Assembly: GCA_002633005.1 (NCBI GenBank)
Contig: NMRA01000072.1
Coordinates: forward strand, 485,989 to 549,988
Reading direction: 5' to 3'
DNA length: 64,000 nt
Source of the DNA: Phoronis australis
Taxonomy: Eukaryota; Phoronida; Phoronidae
The position numbers and the translations under genes were made by a program. Each line of letters begins with the position of its first letter. Position 1 is the first letter of the stretch. The notes beneath the pieces were generated by a model, which was given only the letters and a program-made list of their open reading frames with translations, did no database searches and had not been told where the DNA came from. Shown piece after piece: positions 40,507 to 54,357 of this stretch.

Positions 40507-41530
40507 CTCATTCACTGGCGGCAGCAGGGCCTGATCATACCAGTACATAGGCGCTAAAATAGTGGCTTCTTGAACCGTTTCGAACAACCTGATCAGTTAT
40601 CAATTAAATGGTAGTAGCCAACATTTAATTCTTCCTCAAGCAACAAAATGAATAAAGATAATTAAAAGATACCGCCTTTTCACTGAAATTTCAGGTTCAA
40701 GTGTTCTGAATGTGGAACTGCAAGGTTACGTCGGGCCTTTTGTCGAGTCAATCTTTTCCAACTAGTTGTGTGACAAAAAGCACCGAAGCTCGGTGTATTA
40801 CAGCGTATTGATACGCTAAGCCTGTGTATCAAGAGTATGTTATGGTGAGTATACGTTAGATTAAAAAGGAAAGGATGGTACTGCATCAATATGCGTCTCA
40901 TAGGTGGATCCAAGGCGCCCTTTTTTAACCCAAGAGGAAAACGAAGTATGGGAAGAAGAACTATTTGTATTTCTATAGGCCGCTTGGCACCGAGTTCACG
41001 GCATTAAATTTCATTACTGGTTTCTCCTCATTGTTTGTGACATAAAATTCTCTTCTGAAATCAATCGTTTTACTTGCACCCCCTTTGTAAAAAGTTGAGG
41101 ATGCCTTCATGGCGGCGCCTACGCCAACTGCACCATTGACTCCAATATTTCGCGTCAGTGAGGAAAATGAATCGTTAAATGTGCTCAGGTTATGTCACTC
41201 GGCAAGCGTCATCTCACTGTATTCTTAAAAGCCGCTAATATTCGTGGAAAACCTTAGGGAATTCAGCTATTAGAGAAGAATTACTTTTCCTCGGTACGAT
41301 TTTTGCGTCACCAAACTTACACATAGACTTTTGCTAGCCAATGGTGTCGCAGTTAGTTTTCCGAGAATTTGAGCAGACAGGCAAACCCGCCTCGTCGCTA
41401 AGACTCCGGATGGCGCTGATCAGTTTAGCCATTTGAGGCTTGGTGAAAAAAAATATAAGCCTACTTGTCAGAATTCTACCGTTCCCCAAAACTGACAATG
41501 AAAAAAGTAACATTAGGGAAAAGTACCACT

Positions 41531-41640
41531 TTTCTCCAAGCAGAAGTTTTTTCGCGGAGAAAATTTTTTTCCACCGAAAAAAGTTTTCTCCACGGCAGAA
41601 AGGTTTTCTCGGCGGAGAAAATTGATTTTTGTACTAAATT
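41531..41640. repeat. Cluster of inverted/direct TTTTC-GGCGGAGAAAA motifs
   Basis: TTTTTTCGCGGAGAAAATTT, CGAAAAAAGTTTTCTCCACG and GGTTTTCTCGGCGGAGAAAA alternate within 110 bp and can form overlapping hairpins. Confidence 0.6.
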
Positions 41641-41904
41641 TAGCCAAGAAATTCAGATACCCTTCAGACAAGTGGATTTGTGAAAAATCTGGCTGGTGGA
41701 CACCCACTTTTTACCTGATTTTTATAATGTGTAGCGAATTATCAATTCAATCAATACATTTCTGTAATAAAGGTCACAGGCCTACTGTACAAAAGAACAA
41801 CATGTAACATACTTAGAGTGCAGCAAGCTGTCATGGAGACGAAAAGCATGTAATACATACTTACATAGTTTACTAATTGAGCATCATCACTTGTTGACGT
41901 TAAT

Positions 41905-43640
41905 CTATTGAATTTGAAAAAAAGACGGAAAATTCCAGTTGTATACTTCCATATAATTTTCTCTCAGTTCAGAATATTCATCACAGCTTAGAAGGAAATG
42001 GTACTTGTCTTCAGCAACATCGGGAAAGAAAGGCCGCACTCCGTTTGCCCTCTCCAAATTCAAGTACCTGCCTACTTCAATCATGAGACTGTGGCTGGAA
42101 CAACGAAAACGTGCCATAGACACAGTTTGTGCACGGGGTATACCCAAACTTAAAAAAATCCAATTTGAATTCCTTTTTAAATTGATTATAAAAACACAGT
42201 TTAGGATTACTCTCAACACTTATCCCTTAATCCCTTATTCGCTGTTTAAATTAAAGTATTTTCACGCACAACGCCTTGATTTAACCCAACTTCTTGGAAT
42301 CCATAATTTGACAATATAAGTCTAACTGATGTGGCCCAATTTCGGGAGTGTTGACCATTTTAATCTAAGTCATGCAAATTGTTGTAACATGGGCGGCGCA
42401 CGGCAGCACTGAAAAAAGTGGGGTGGGGGCTAAAACCCCCTCAGCCCCCGTGGTTCACCGCCTATAGACCATGTGCAGCGTAGCACTAAAAAAGTGGGGG
42501 GCTATAGCCTCCCCCCAGCCCGACCCCTATGGTGCGCCGCCCATGCGTAAGCTGCCCTTGAGTTATGATGAGGAGTTATTTTGAGAAGTTTGAAGTAATA
42601 CTTGATCACGGCAACATAGTACTTAGTAAATAACGGCAACCGCCCTCATTCGCTCAGTACAGCATGAATTTAGCTACACCCAACACACGCTTGCAAATTT
42701 TAATATGGTCTTGTTCTAACCAGTTGTATTCATGTAAGGCCCATATTTCTGCTCCATAGCACAAGGTAGCGTAAATCATTTTATCAAATATCTCAAAAGC
42801 CACACGCGTTTGAAACATGGTCAAGCTTCTTTGTAGCTTGTCGACTGTAATGGAGACCTTCGTGGCTTGGGCTGACAGGGTCTGAGTACCAATAGTCCAC
42901 AATAACTTTGGCGTGAACACAACACCAAGATTCTTGTAACTGGAAACCACTTCGAGTTTTTCACCTCCAAAATGCCACCTCTCGCAATTTCTCAGGGGAC
43001 CTCCGCTTCTAAACACCATAACTTTGGTCTTTACTAAATTTACAGACATGTCCCATTCCTGGCAGAACTTATTTAAAGCACACAGTAGTTTTTGCAGTTT
43101 AAATTGGAGAGTAAGCACACAAGACCATATCATCGATCAATAATATAACAATACTTTCAGAGACATTTTGACTTAGAAAAATACAATCGTCAGTACTAGA
43201 ATATATACATTCTACAAAATCATTCAAACGCAATGCAAACAAAAGAGGGCTTAATAAATAACCTTGCCCAGTGCCAATACTACAATCAAAAACATCAGTT
43301 ATACCACCCCGCGTTCTCACACATGTCCGAAGCTTGCTATACATTGATTGTAAGTTTTTAAAAATTCAAACCGTGAACTCCAATTTTTTGTAGTCTGAGC
43401 CAAAGCAACTAATGGGGGATCCTATCAAATGCTTTAGAGAAAATAACTGAATGCACAACAGAAAAGATGTCCTTGTTGGCTTGTGTACTTTTGAACCATA
43501 GTTGACAATGTAAAAATTTGGTCGACAGCTATGTCCCTTTCGGCACCCTGCTTGGCATTCATACAATTTATTTTCTCCATAGCCCAATCAGTAAGGTGCA
43601 CATTAAAATTTTTAGTAAAAACTTTCCGACCACCGACAGA
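41905..43640 (-). pseudogene. Decayed LINE reverse transcriptase, interrupted by a MITE
   Basis: RT fragments occur in order on the minus strand: NKLYECQAGCRKGHS (43587-43366), IGTGQGYLLSPLLFALRLND (43344-43099) and LLIDDMVL, a degraded FADD-type catalytic motif. Then at 43133-42654 come WDMSVNLVKTKVMVFRSGG, SYKNLGVVF and LCYGAEIWAL. After an interruption a C-terminal piece follows (42219-41905: RCSSHSLMIEVGRY ... YHFLLSCDEYSELRE). Several frame changes; non-functional. Clade not assigned. Confidence 0.75.
42388..42545. mobile_element. 158-bp MITE inserted in the LINE
   Basis: Starts CATGGGCGGCGCA and ends TGCGCCGCCCATG, with internal inverted G/C-rich arms (GGGGGCTAAAACCCCC and GGGGGGCTATAGCCTCCCCC). 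It separates the two parts of the LINE at 41905-43640, so it inserted later. Confidence 0.75.
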
Positions 43641-43699
43641 AGGGAAATTCCTCTATAATAATTAGTGTCATTGACATTCCCTGTTTAAACAGCGGAACC

Positions 43700-46600
43700 A
43701 AAATAGCATCACACCATTATTGTGGGTACCTCCCACTGTGCAAAATCTTGTTGAATAGAGCCACTATCAAAGGACGTATTTGACTACTTGTTTCTCAAAT
43801 GATAGTGTTTTTTGGCTTTACAAGTAACTATTTACTCGTTGATACCCTGTTCGTCGCGTAAAATGACTTGAAGAGCCTAGTCTCCAACAATAAAGAATTG
43901 TCAACATTTTCGAATTCCTGAAATCACATTCAGCTTGAGTAAGGAACAATCTGAGACCAAGAGTGTAAATCATTTTCTGTGAAGGAAGGCGGGTTTATAA
44001 CCGTTTTAAGCCTTAAGTTCATGAAAGCGGTTTCATATTTCCCTACCATGACTTCCGTTACAAAAAAGATCATCAAACCCCCTAGTTGTGATTGAAGAAA
44101 ACGCTTTAAAATTTGGCCAATATCAAAAAATGCGCATTCGAATATAGCGCATGTACATATTACTTGTGACATCAGTTGCGGGCTTTAGAGTCGGATGATA
44201 GCGATGTTATTAAACATTGATAACTAAACAGCGATGACGCACAAGAAGAAGAAAGTTGCTAAGAAATTAGCTGCTAAGGTCCACCAAAAAAAGACACCAA
44301 CGTCGAAAGCAGAGAAGAAATACTTCTCATTATCGCCGAGGCCTCCTCACCAACGTCATTATTTCATCACCGGATTCGATTCTTGGAAAGCATAGCAAGC
44401 TTGATCAGCATGAGGACGACAAACGGATTCATTTTGTACGACTGTGTTGAATTCACCAGACGCAAGAATCTTGCGAAGCGACCGTGATCACGTGCTTGGC
44501 TTGTAATACAAAAGGATTTCTCGCGAAGTGTTGCACACCTGATTTTGTTACCTTAGCTCGAACCACGACCAATGTACAAGCGAGTAACAAGGACAATTTC
44601 CTTCATACAGGTCAGCCACCTCCAGACGTATCTGGGATTTTTATAGAAGAAATGCAACCATGCCACTATGAATATCTGGCCATTGGTTTCCTGTCGATAA
44701 GATTGTGATAACACTACAGGATCCGTTGCAACATGTATCCAAAGTTACTTGATCTTGAATTAGTAACACCTCAACATGAACGTTTAAATTCAGCTTTCAA
44801 TTTAAAACCTCAATTTTGATTTAGACTCCACATTATGAAATTGTCCCTTAATCTAAGTAACATTGTTACTGTTCTAGGACGAGATCAAGTTCTACAAGTT
44901 GGCTCTGTAGTTGTCATTTTATGCCCAATGACGGTCTCAACAAATAAATAACAAACTGTCAGTTCTTGGCAAACCCAGAAATTTGACTTCTCATCAGAGT
45001 AAGGGAAAAGTTGAGATCAATTTTGCAGGAGTATGTGGTCTAAATGGGCAATTCCGTGAAAAGGTCAACCTCGAGACAAAAAATTAAAATAGTGACTATA
45101 CTAACATTTCTGTTTTCATCTGAAAGCCCATTCTCTCTAGTTTCAGGATCCATATTTGGCTGTCCTATAACTTTCATTTTTTTGCCTAAATTGACCCATT
45201 TTGGGTGTCACTTGACCCTAAAAAAATTAGCTCGATTTTCGTGTGTGTTACTAGTTATTGTCATAAATGAGCCAATTACATGTATTTCATGATATTATCA
45301 AATTTGTGCAACCACATGAAGCTCAAACTTGATAAAAAATAACATTTCAACCTTGGCACATCATTGACCTCTTGGGGTCAAAGGCCAACTCCTGGATATT
45401 ATGGTGGCGTACGTCCGTCACAATAGTTACGTCAAGCTTTCATTCAAAATCAAAATAATTTCAGATTCGCTTTTAACTTTTTACTTACTACTATTGACAA
45501 AAATTTTAGATCCAAAGGTTTATTTGTTAGTCAGAAACTGCGTGACAGACGTACGGCAAATTTATATGTCCGTCACACCATAAATTATAGTCTATGGTCA
45601 CACCCATGAAATTACAATTTTTCAGTCAATGAAAATAGCCTTAGGTCCTACTTTTACTTTCGAAACTCGAAACGTACCTCACATCTAAGAACCTTAAAAC
45701 GATTAAATATTGCAAAGACAGATTCAAAATTGAGTAAAAAAATTTGCGACAGATTTAAACTTGATGCAGTGGTCTTTTGCAATTTTAGGTGTATTTGCAG
45801 AAAAGTTTTAGTTCACAATGTCATCTAGTTATTCTTAGTAGATTTCAATTTAATAAAATCAGACACTTGGACCACATTACAAAATGTAAATAAAACAAAA
45901 TGTTAATTTAATGATCAGCAAAGAAATGCTTAGCTTTTGGAAAATTCAAGACGCAAAACTAGTCATATAAAAGTTCCTAAGGTGCTGTACAGTAAAAATA
46001 ACAAGAGACCTAAAGGAATATATGTCAAGTTACTGTTGCACTGGAATCAACGAGTCATTGCTGCTCTGATCTGCTATGCTAGGTTTTATGGTAAAAAGAC
46101 GATACTGGAGATTTTTAAGCGGTAGTAACCTGTCACCTACTTTATTAAGGATTTTTGTCCCACCCTCACTGACTATAGTCACTTTTGTTGTGTTTTTCAG
46201 TGTCTTGGGTGGCTTTTATGAAGCGATTTCATAGCAAATGGTTACACCGTCTCTTCTTATTTATTTTTGATCTGCAATCTTTTTAAGATTTAGACCATTT
46301 CATCTGCTCAGCTTCAAGGATATTAAACCGACGTTTACAAACGAAATAGAAAATTGTTGGAGACGATAGGAAGAATAGATACAACAGAAAGAATAAATAT
46401 CTGCCGGAATATTCTCTGAAACTCTAAAAAATGCCATCGCGGATCAAGAAATTCACAATTGTACCTGTGTGACGTGATGTGACACTATTTAACCCATCTC
46501 TTTAAAATTGAAAAGAAGGCATGAGTTAAAAAAGCTAATCATATTAATCACTAAATAGAGACCAGCATCTGATAAGTTAGATCTATATATTCCCAAATCA

Positions 46601-49600
46601 TAATTCTAAATGCCTTTAATTTAAAATGTCTTGTTTTCACACTGGAAGACAACACGGGTGTTTTGAATCAAAACAAGAAATCCATAAGTCAATGCTGTTA
46701 ACTAAACCAGGCTTCACGCTTTGTTTTGAGAAGATAGTGAAGTCCTGTTACTAATACTTTTAAAACATTATCTTTAATATTTACATGGGCATGCATCAGA
46801 ACCATCAACGACATGGTCCAGAGAATAAGTTTGTACAACCTTAAGAAGAGTTATACCGGTAATTAAAAAACAATTAATTAAAATGCGTTTTTATTATAAT
46901 GATTAGTAATGTTTTAAACTTTATTTCACATTTTATATTTTGAGTCACGTTCACTTATTGTCTTCAAAGTAGTATTCTACTTAAGGCATAAAAACAGTTT
47001 TCCTGATAACCAACAGGTGTCAAATACGAACTGATTACAACTCTCATTCCCATTTAGATTGCTTACCATCTTCTAAGGGAAGCGAGGGTTTTAGGGGTTG
47101 TTTTATATATTAATCAAATGCATCGAGTACTAAGCCTACCTGTGATGACTTGTGCAAAAGGTCAATCGATGGATTTTGAATAAAGAACATTGAATAAGTA
47201 GCAAAAGACCATTACAACTTAATTACTGCAAAAGTTCGAATCATTCCCAATTGATATCTTAGTCACAATTTAACACTAGAAATTCAGAGCGCAAATCCCT
47301 CTCGGGGGCACACACCCAACTTACATCAAGCTGACAAAAACTTCTTAAAAGATATCAATTAGTTTTGTACTTTGCAAATATTCAACTAAATCAACATATA
47401 AAACAAAAAAATATTACTAAATGCAATTCACAAAAATAGCATTAATTTTTTTTTCAAAAACTCAAATTCTTAGTGTATGTCGTCACACCCCTTTACAGGC
47501 AATTTTCTGTCAGAGATAGGAGAAAAGTTGATAAATGCTTTGAAAGCTATCAGTGAGACCTATCAATTGATGTATTATTTTCCTAGGATGAACTTTTTCC
47601 ACAACCGATCAAAATGGTTGTCTGATAGTACATCGGTCACAAATGGAATTGCCCAAATCATAAGTTAGTTTCTTAGAGGGAGCCCCTGGACCACAGCTGC
47701 TTCAAGTCAGTCCTCTCACACATGCTACATATATTGTAAAAACATTCTCCTGGGCTTTCTCTAGTGTTTAGCACAACACATAGGAGGATTTAGGGGGGGG
47801 GGNTCCAATTTCAAGTGTCAAATTCGGAACACGGCGCATTCGTAACGGAACTATGGCTAAGAATAGACTCTCCCGCGATATCCCAGGCGACCGGCAGTAG
47901 CGCTGCGCACTACGACTTCGTTTCCGTCGTCTGCTCCCCTGTGCCACAGGCGCTTGGGTTTATCTGTTCCTCGATCGCAAATGACGTCACTCAATACATA
48001 TAAGAAAACATAAAGATTGGACACTCGAAATCTGTTTGCTCAGAATTTTCTACTCAAATGTGCATGGAACTCCACGAAACTAGCATCGAACAACTCTTAG
48101 AATACTTTCTTTCATTCGATCTCATCGAATTGCCTTCAAGTGGTGATTTGGCGACAAAAATGCCAAAAGAATGCCAAAATCACAAATTCAAGGAAGTGAT
48201 TCCGTGATGTCATGGCAGACGGTCTTCGCACATGACGGACGCTCCAGAGCTAAATCCGAAAGTGTAATTTCGCGCGGCTTTCGCCGTCAATCCATCGAAG
48301 TACTTGATCATGAGAAGCAGGGAGCACTTTATTGCCAAATAAATGTAATTACTCACATATTTGTGTCAAATATAAATTATCCTGATACTGTATTGAGATG
48401 CGAAGTTTTTTGTGTACTGTGATTTCTTATGAAGATTTTACTTTTGGCCAAAACCATTGAGTTAACTCGTCGGCCACGCGCATTGTAATACTTGCACGGA
48501 CTGCGTTTCCTGGCCGAGTGTGTGTTGTGCTTCAATCAAAAAAGTGCGTGATGTCAAGATGAGAAACAAGATACGCCAGTTTATGTAATAAAATTTTAAG
48601 TTAAGGGCTAAAATGATCCATCAGTGGAATAAAGTTACAAATAATCATTAAAATACTAACTTTAACATTCTCAATTAGTTGAGTTTTGGATTAGAATTCA
48701 TTGAATTTGAAATATAGGTTGCTTGCTCAAACTCGAAGTTTCACCTACGACAGGCGTACAAGTTGAAGCACAACTGAAGTCCGCCATGTGTACAGTATTT
48801 CAGGTCCTTGAATTCAGAGTTTTGAGATTGTTTTGGAAAGTCCATGGCCAATTCACCACTCACGAAGACAGTTAATAGGATCTAGGAAAGATAAGGCTTC
48901 GAAGGTTTATGCAACACCAGACTGAGGGAGGTGCACGCAGATTTTACTTGGATTTTGGACGGTTGAAGTTGGGAGCCTCGGCTTGGCAAAGTTTAAGTGT
49001 CCAACCTTTATGTTTCTTATATATGGTTATGAGTGATGTGGAAATCCGAGCGCCTGTGCACTGTGCAATGAAGAAAATTTACTTCATTTTTTAAAGAAAA
49101 TGGAATCTGAGTGACGATGAAAAAACAGAAGCTGCTGGCAAGATGTGAATCCGGTAATTGTTTACAATATGACGACATTGACTTACACATGATTTTGGTA
49201 TCATTTGATTCCTTGCAAAGTTATCTTTCCAAAAATACTTAGAAATTCTTCCTACCCCATTCTTTCAATATTTTATCGGGAAATTTCTGCTCGCACTATT
49301 TCCCGGTACGCGGTAGTAATACCGCCATGTTGAATGGAAGGAGTCACCTGGTGGTCAAAAGCTTAACTAATCTACCGACTTCTATAGATCGTTGCTTTTC
49401 ATAAGGTCAAATTGACCGAGACTGGTCTATCCGGGATCCCCCGCCCGAGTTACGGTGCCAAGGGTTCGAATTCGATCCTATAGTGACCCTGGTACGCATC
49501 TGTCAGCACGAAACCACGAAAAAAGCGGAAGTTGCTTTTGAGGTCCTTATTTGTGAAAATGGTATCCACTTCAGACAATTTCGTGGAAAAATGGTCACAA

Positions 49601-49850
49601 TTATAAAAAATTGAAACAGGTGAAATGCTGCTACTTGTTCCTCCATATCATGTCGGGAAAACTTTAGCGGGAATCTCGCACAGGCAAACACCATTCAAAA
49701 TCAATGATGCCGTTTCATTAACGACAGGTGTCGCTGTAATCTTGAGTTGANTTGCGATATCCTAGATCCGCCACAGCAACACCACATGCGACTCAATTTT
49801 GATACAGGCTCCTTTAGTGTACACAATGTCACCAGCAAGAAAACAATAAC
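43700..49850. other. Intergenic, low coding content
   Basis: AT-rich sequence with short ORFs lacking recognisable motifs. Ambiguous bases at 47803 (after a G-run) and 49751 may mark contig joins. AGGGTTCGAATTCGATCC at about 49450 resembles a SINE B-box. Nothing else could be supported. Confidence 0.5.
44234..44395 (+). other. Short lysine-rich open frame (53 codons), unassigned
   Basis: MTHKKKKVAKKLAAKVHQKK followed by TPTSKAEKKYF and ending FDSWKA. The basic N-terminus looks like a nucleolar or ribosomal-type tail, but no family is recognised, no splice partner was found and expression is unproven. Confidence 0.2.
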
Positions 49851-49870
49851 AGTTTGATATTTTTTTAAAT

Positions 49871-49876
49871 TTTATT
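49871..49876 (-). terminator. RPL23A polyadenylation signal AATAAA
   Basis: TTTATT on the plus strand, about 45 nt beyond the RPL23A stop codon on the minus strand. This implies a very short 3' UTR, usual for ribosomal protein mRNAs. Confidence 0.75.
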
Positions 49877-49919
49877 GGTCAATACATCTGTACAAATAAT
49901 TTCATCAACATCACACTTT

Positions 49920-52900
49920 TTAGATGATGCCGATCTGTAAAAAAGAAAGAGAAACAATCAAGAAAAGCTTTACAATTAAGCTGTTCGGAATAACACAAAA
50001 TCATAAAATGTCCACATTCTGCTCAATCTGACCTCTTATCACTACAAAATTCACAACAGATAAAATATCCATCAAATATTTTTCAGAGTGTAATGAATTG
50101 GATGGAAACACTGTTCATGCCAATTAGTTCGTGATTGAGAACAGGAAGTGACGTCACACCTTTATTTAGTTTAGAGGAGCATCTGGGCAGAGTACTCGTG
50201 GACTACAACAGCACGAGTCAAATTTAACAGCATATAATACCCACTACCCAAAATACACTCTTTTACACTGGAAGGTAAGGAAATAAAACATCAGACAATA
50301 CTGATGTACATAATGCTAATAATTCCACGGAGCCCTACTTCAGGTGAAGGTGAAATTGCAAACTTCAAACTGAAACTAATCTTTAGCCGAAGCAATAATC
50401 CAGAGGCATATATACAAGGCTGGAAAACTACCTGCAGGATATGAAGCACTGCGGTTTTTGACAAGCGAATGTAACTTTCATAGTGTGGCCATTGCATAGT
50501 CGCTACAACACAATTATGCTTACCTTGTTTGCCACATCCAAAGCATCATAGTCAGGGGCGAGGCGGACGTATGCTTTCTTTTCACCGTCTGGCCTGAAAA
50601 TGAGAAAGCAGCACATGTTACACCCTGTAATACGAGTAAATCAGTATTGTTTTGGGTGGAGTGGTGCACACACATTGTCACTATCACCTAAGTAAAAAAA
50701 GCAGTATAAACCCAGACCTTCTGTCAATTTTTTTTGGATTTAAGTCAAATACTGTTATAAAATTGTCTCCTCCTGTTCCTTACTCAGATAAGAAACAATT
50801 CCCAGACTTGATAAGAACTGACAGGTCATTATTGCCTTAGACCATGTTCATTAAGTTGCATGATGAAATGTAATTGATGTCTTATACAATCAATGTTTAA
50901 AACAAACTAAGGCAGTATTGCTGTCAGGGGAACTCGAGTCAATTCATGGCAAACAATTTCAATTCAAATTGTAATGGTAAAAACACTTGCGAAGAATGTT
51001 TTTTTAGGGAAGTTGATGTTTTTAACTGCAGAACATGAAGTAGTGCCTTCCACTTGCACCAACCTGATTAGCGTGTTGACTTTTGCTACTTGGATCTCGT
51101 ACAGTTTCTTGACAGCAGTCTTTATCATAGGCTTGTTTGCCCGCTTGTCCACAATAAATACAAGTGTGTTGTTGTCCTCAATCTTTTTCATGGCTGACTC
51201 AGTTGTCAGAGGGAACTTCACAATTTTAAAGTGGTCTAGTCTGCAAGAAAAGAAACCTATAGCTATTTCCTGATGTATGCAACCACTGATTAACAGAGAA
51301 CGCATATAGGGTTTTCCATTAAAACCATCTAGTACATAAACTAGACTCACTGTGAATCCAAATCATGCGGTAACTCCAAGCTATTGAATGACATATCGTT
51401 TCAATTAAAAACTTGATATTCACTAGGTGATACAAATGTAGAAACAGGTTAGAGCTCAAAGCACTCAATTGGCAGGGGGCATTCATGGGATAAGTGCTAC
51501 GAGAATGTGATGACTCGATTGCAGGCATTTGCATTGGTTGACCCCTGGTAGACCACTACAGATCAGTGAATTAAGCATTCCCTTCATGGCAATTTAAAAA
51601 TAACCTCAGGTACCGTAATAACACATTTCTACGTGTAGTTGTAAAACACTTTTTGGCCTACTAACAGATTTTTGCATCCAGCTCTCAAAAACAAAATGGT
51701 GCTATGCAACCCTTGTCAACCCTCAAAAGTTTAGAACAATTTTTTAAAAATTCCTCACAAAGTCTGCTTAACAGGCATGCATGACCCAGTTGTAATCAGT
51801 CAAGTGAGATGTTAATAATGGCTACAGGTTAATAATCATTGAAACATGGTTTAGTATCCATTCAAATAACTACAAAATGTGCTCCTCCACTCCAAAAATA
51901 ATTTAAAGAAGACAGTCAACATTGATAGTTACATTGAATAATCACGTTAAAGGGGCCAACCTAATGCTTATAACTGTTGATATAAAAAAGCCAGATTATT
52001 TCCAATGCTCGATATCTTTGAGACCACCAAACACAAAGAAATCAAGACCATGCGAGAACGCGATTTAATAACGGTGAGCTACTAAAGCGACTCATACCTG
52101 TTTCTGCCGGGGACACTCTTCCTGGGGTATTTTGGGTTTCTTGGCAACCTCAGGGTCTTGGGCCGCCTGAAGTGAACAGTGTTCCTCACTTTACGCTGAC
52201 GAGTGTCATGCTTGCCCCTCAGGACAGACTTCTTGGCCTTCAAAGCCTTTTCTTTAGTCTTAGCTGCAGCACTACCCTCTTTAGAAGGAGCAGCCTCTGA
52301 AGTAAACAAAAGACAGTATTAATTGAATGACTGTTTAAAGTTGCTGAATGTTGCATCACATCTAAGAAAATTCAGCTCAAATAAGCCAATTTTGTAACAT
52401 GTGAAACAGCTAGTTGACACCTGAACCACCAAAATCTCTGCATGAGCATAGATGAACCATAAGTTTAAGAAATTAACTTTAATTGAAACCCTTACTCGGG
52501 AGAATTTAGAAGTGATCAGAAGCATTCTGCACATTTCGTTAGGCTAAGAAAAATTGGTACAATCAAGAATTTTGACGTAAATGCAAAAAAACTTTAATGG
52601 CTGTGGCATCAAGTTCCAGATCAGTATTGGGACATATGACGCATGTCCAGCACCTTACATTGCTGTCACCAGCTTCGTGTGTTGACTTTGAAAGTTTGCG
52701 GTATGTACTCTATATTTCTCAAGTTATATTTAGGTCACTTGGCCCCTTGTAAAAAAACAAAATTGGATTAACCTGACACTAAATACTTCAATATGCTGTT
52801 TTATGTGTAAATTGCATTAGACAGACGTACAAAATACGATGTGATCAAGAAACAGGTGCCTGAATGTCTCCTCCAACTTTCAGGATGCTGCGGGGAAATT

Positions 52901-54357
52901 TTTACACCATGCTTTTAGGCTACTGGACACTTCACAATGCTTATTTGAGAAATTTTCGTACTCACGCTACGATCATTTGTGTTAAGAGGTCAATTCACGA
53001 CTTCAATTTTCAACAAAAATGGCACTGCTCACAATGCGTGGTGCAAACAGACTGGTAATGGGAGACATTCTTTTACATTGTTAATTGTGGCTAGGACACA
53101 ACTTATCAAATTTTATTATTCACCCCTGATGACACTGCTAAAATCCCAAAATTCATTTTTTGAAATCATAAGTATTATTACATATTTTGTCCGAGTTTTA
53201 CCTATTCAGAATTTGCAGGTCCGAACTTCCCCAATTTTGACCATTGTTACTATTCTTAAAATCTAAAGGCATTAAAGCTGAACTAGTAATGAAGAGTCTG
53301 ATTCAGTGATTGGTCGAGTTCTCAAAAGATTTGCCATATCCTATGACTCATCAAATATTATTAGCTAACACATTAACTATCAGTAGCAGGTAAGCAAGTC
53401 GAGCTCGGTGGTTTCGTCCAAATTTCCTCAACACAACTATAAGCGATCAGCAAGTGCATCACACAGTGGCAAGATTGGGAACCATGCTAGACAATACCAC
53501 CATCTTGACTAGTCAGTGATGACCCTATAGACACTTCATACGCCGGAAGCTTTTCGGCAAATTATGCCTGACACTGCTTAAACCATCAATGTGCCAATGT
53601 ATTTTCCAGCTGGAACAAATACTCCCATAATCAAACTTCAGTCCTTCGTTCAATTGCCCAACAAGTCAGCTTACACTGTGCGCTCAGGGAGATGTGCCTC
53701 CTAAGGTGTCCCTTTATGCACAAAAGGTACTTACAGTAACATAACTTTGATGGCTTAAGCAGTGTGAAGCATATTTTGCCGAAAAGCTTCCGGCGTATGA
53801 AGGCCCCATGTACACGATTTTCACGAAAGACTGCGATCTAGTCGGCTGGCGACTGGTCACGCAGTGTTGGCTTATGTAGAAAATGCAGGTCCATACATAA
53901 GAGCATCACACTCACAGTCTCAACTGCTAAATAGAGGCGGTTGCACTGTCTAGAACAAGAAGAACCATACCGTCATACGTGACAGCAGTGCCAATGTGTT
54001 CCGTTTTCATCCACGATGAAATGCATGCGGTAAAAGTCCTATTCTTACACATAGTTTATAAAAATTATGTCCTAAAATAACGAGATAAGATCCCGTAACG
54101 TGAGTGGAACACCCGCCGGTGTGCGGCGATATTCATTATTTGATAAATTGATTTGCGATCGTTGACTGCTCCATCACTTTTATAATAATATTAACCGGCG
54201 TCACACTTGAATTACTTTCTTTTTAAATTTTTCTCTGTTGTATACTATTCAAATTTCATTTTGTTAAAACAGTGCATGTTCTCATTTTAAAATTTGTTAT
54301 TTTGAGTGAAATCTAACCGAGCTTACTCGCAACAGCCTTCTTCTTGGCTGGAGCCAT
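49920..54357 (-). CDS. RPL23A: 60S ribosomal protein L23a (uL23), complete
   Basis: Five exons join in phase (transcript order): 54357-54327, 52296-52098, 51240-51064, 50593-50524, 49934-49920, encoding 163 residues against 156 in human. The protein starts [18 protein letters not shown], has the basic eukaryote-specific extension ([12 protein letters not shown] ... [19 protein letters not shown]), then the uL23 fold ([60 protein letters not shown]) and ends ALDVANKIGII. It binds 25S/28S rRNA near the polypeptide exit tunnel. The last coding exon is only 15 nt (IGII-stop). The exon 3 donor is a weaker GTTGGT. Intron 1 (2 kb) carries a MITE. I saw no convincing C/D snoRNA in the introns, although vertebrate RPL23A introns host several. 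The gene is divergent with the RAB34-like gene 51 bp away. Confidence 0.97.
53534..53802. mobile_element. 269-bp MITE in RPL23A intron 1
   Basis: The left end CTTCATACGCCGGAAGCTTT, TCGGCAAATTATGC and ACTGCTTAAACCATCAA is inverted at the right as TTGATGGCTTAAGCAGTGTG ... CCGGCGTATGAAG. TIRs are about 60 bp of a 269-bp element. No ORF. Confidence 0.85.
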
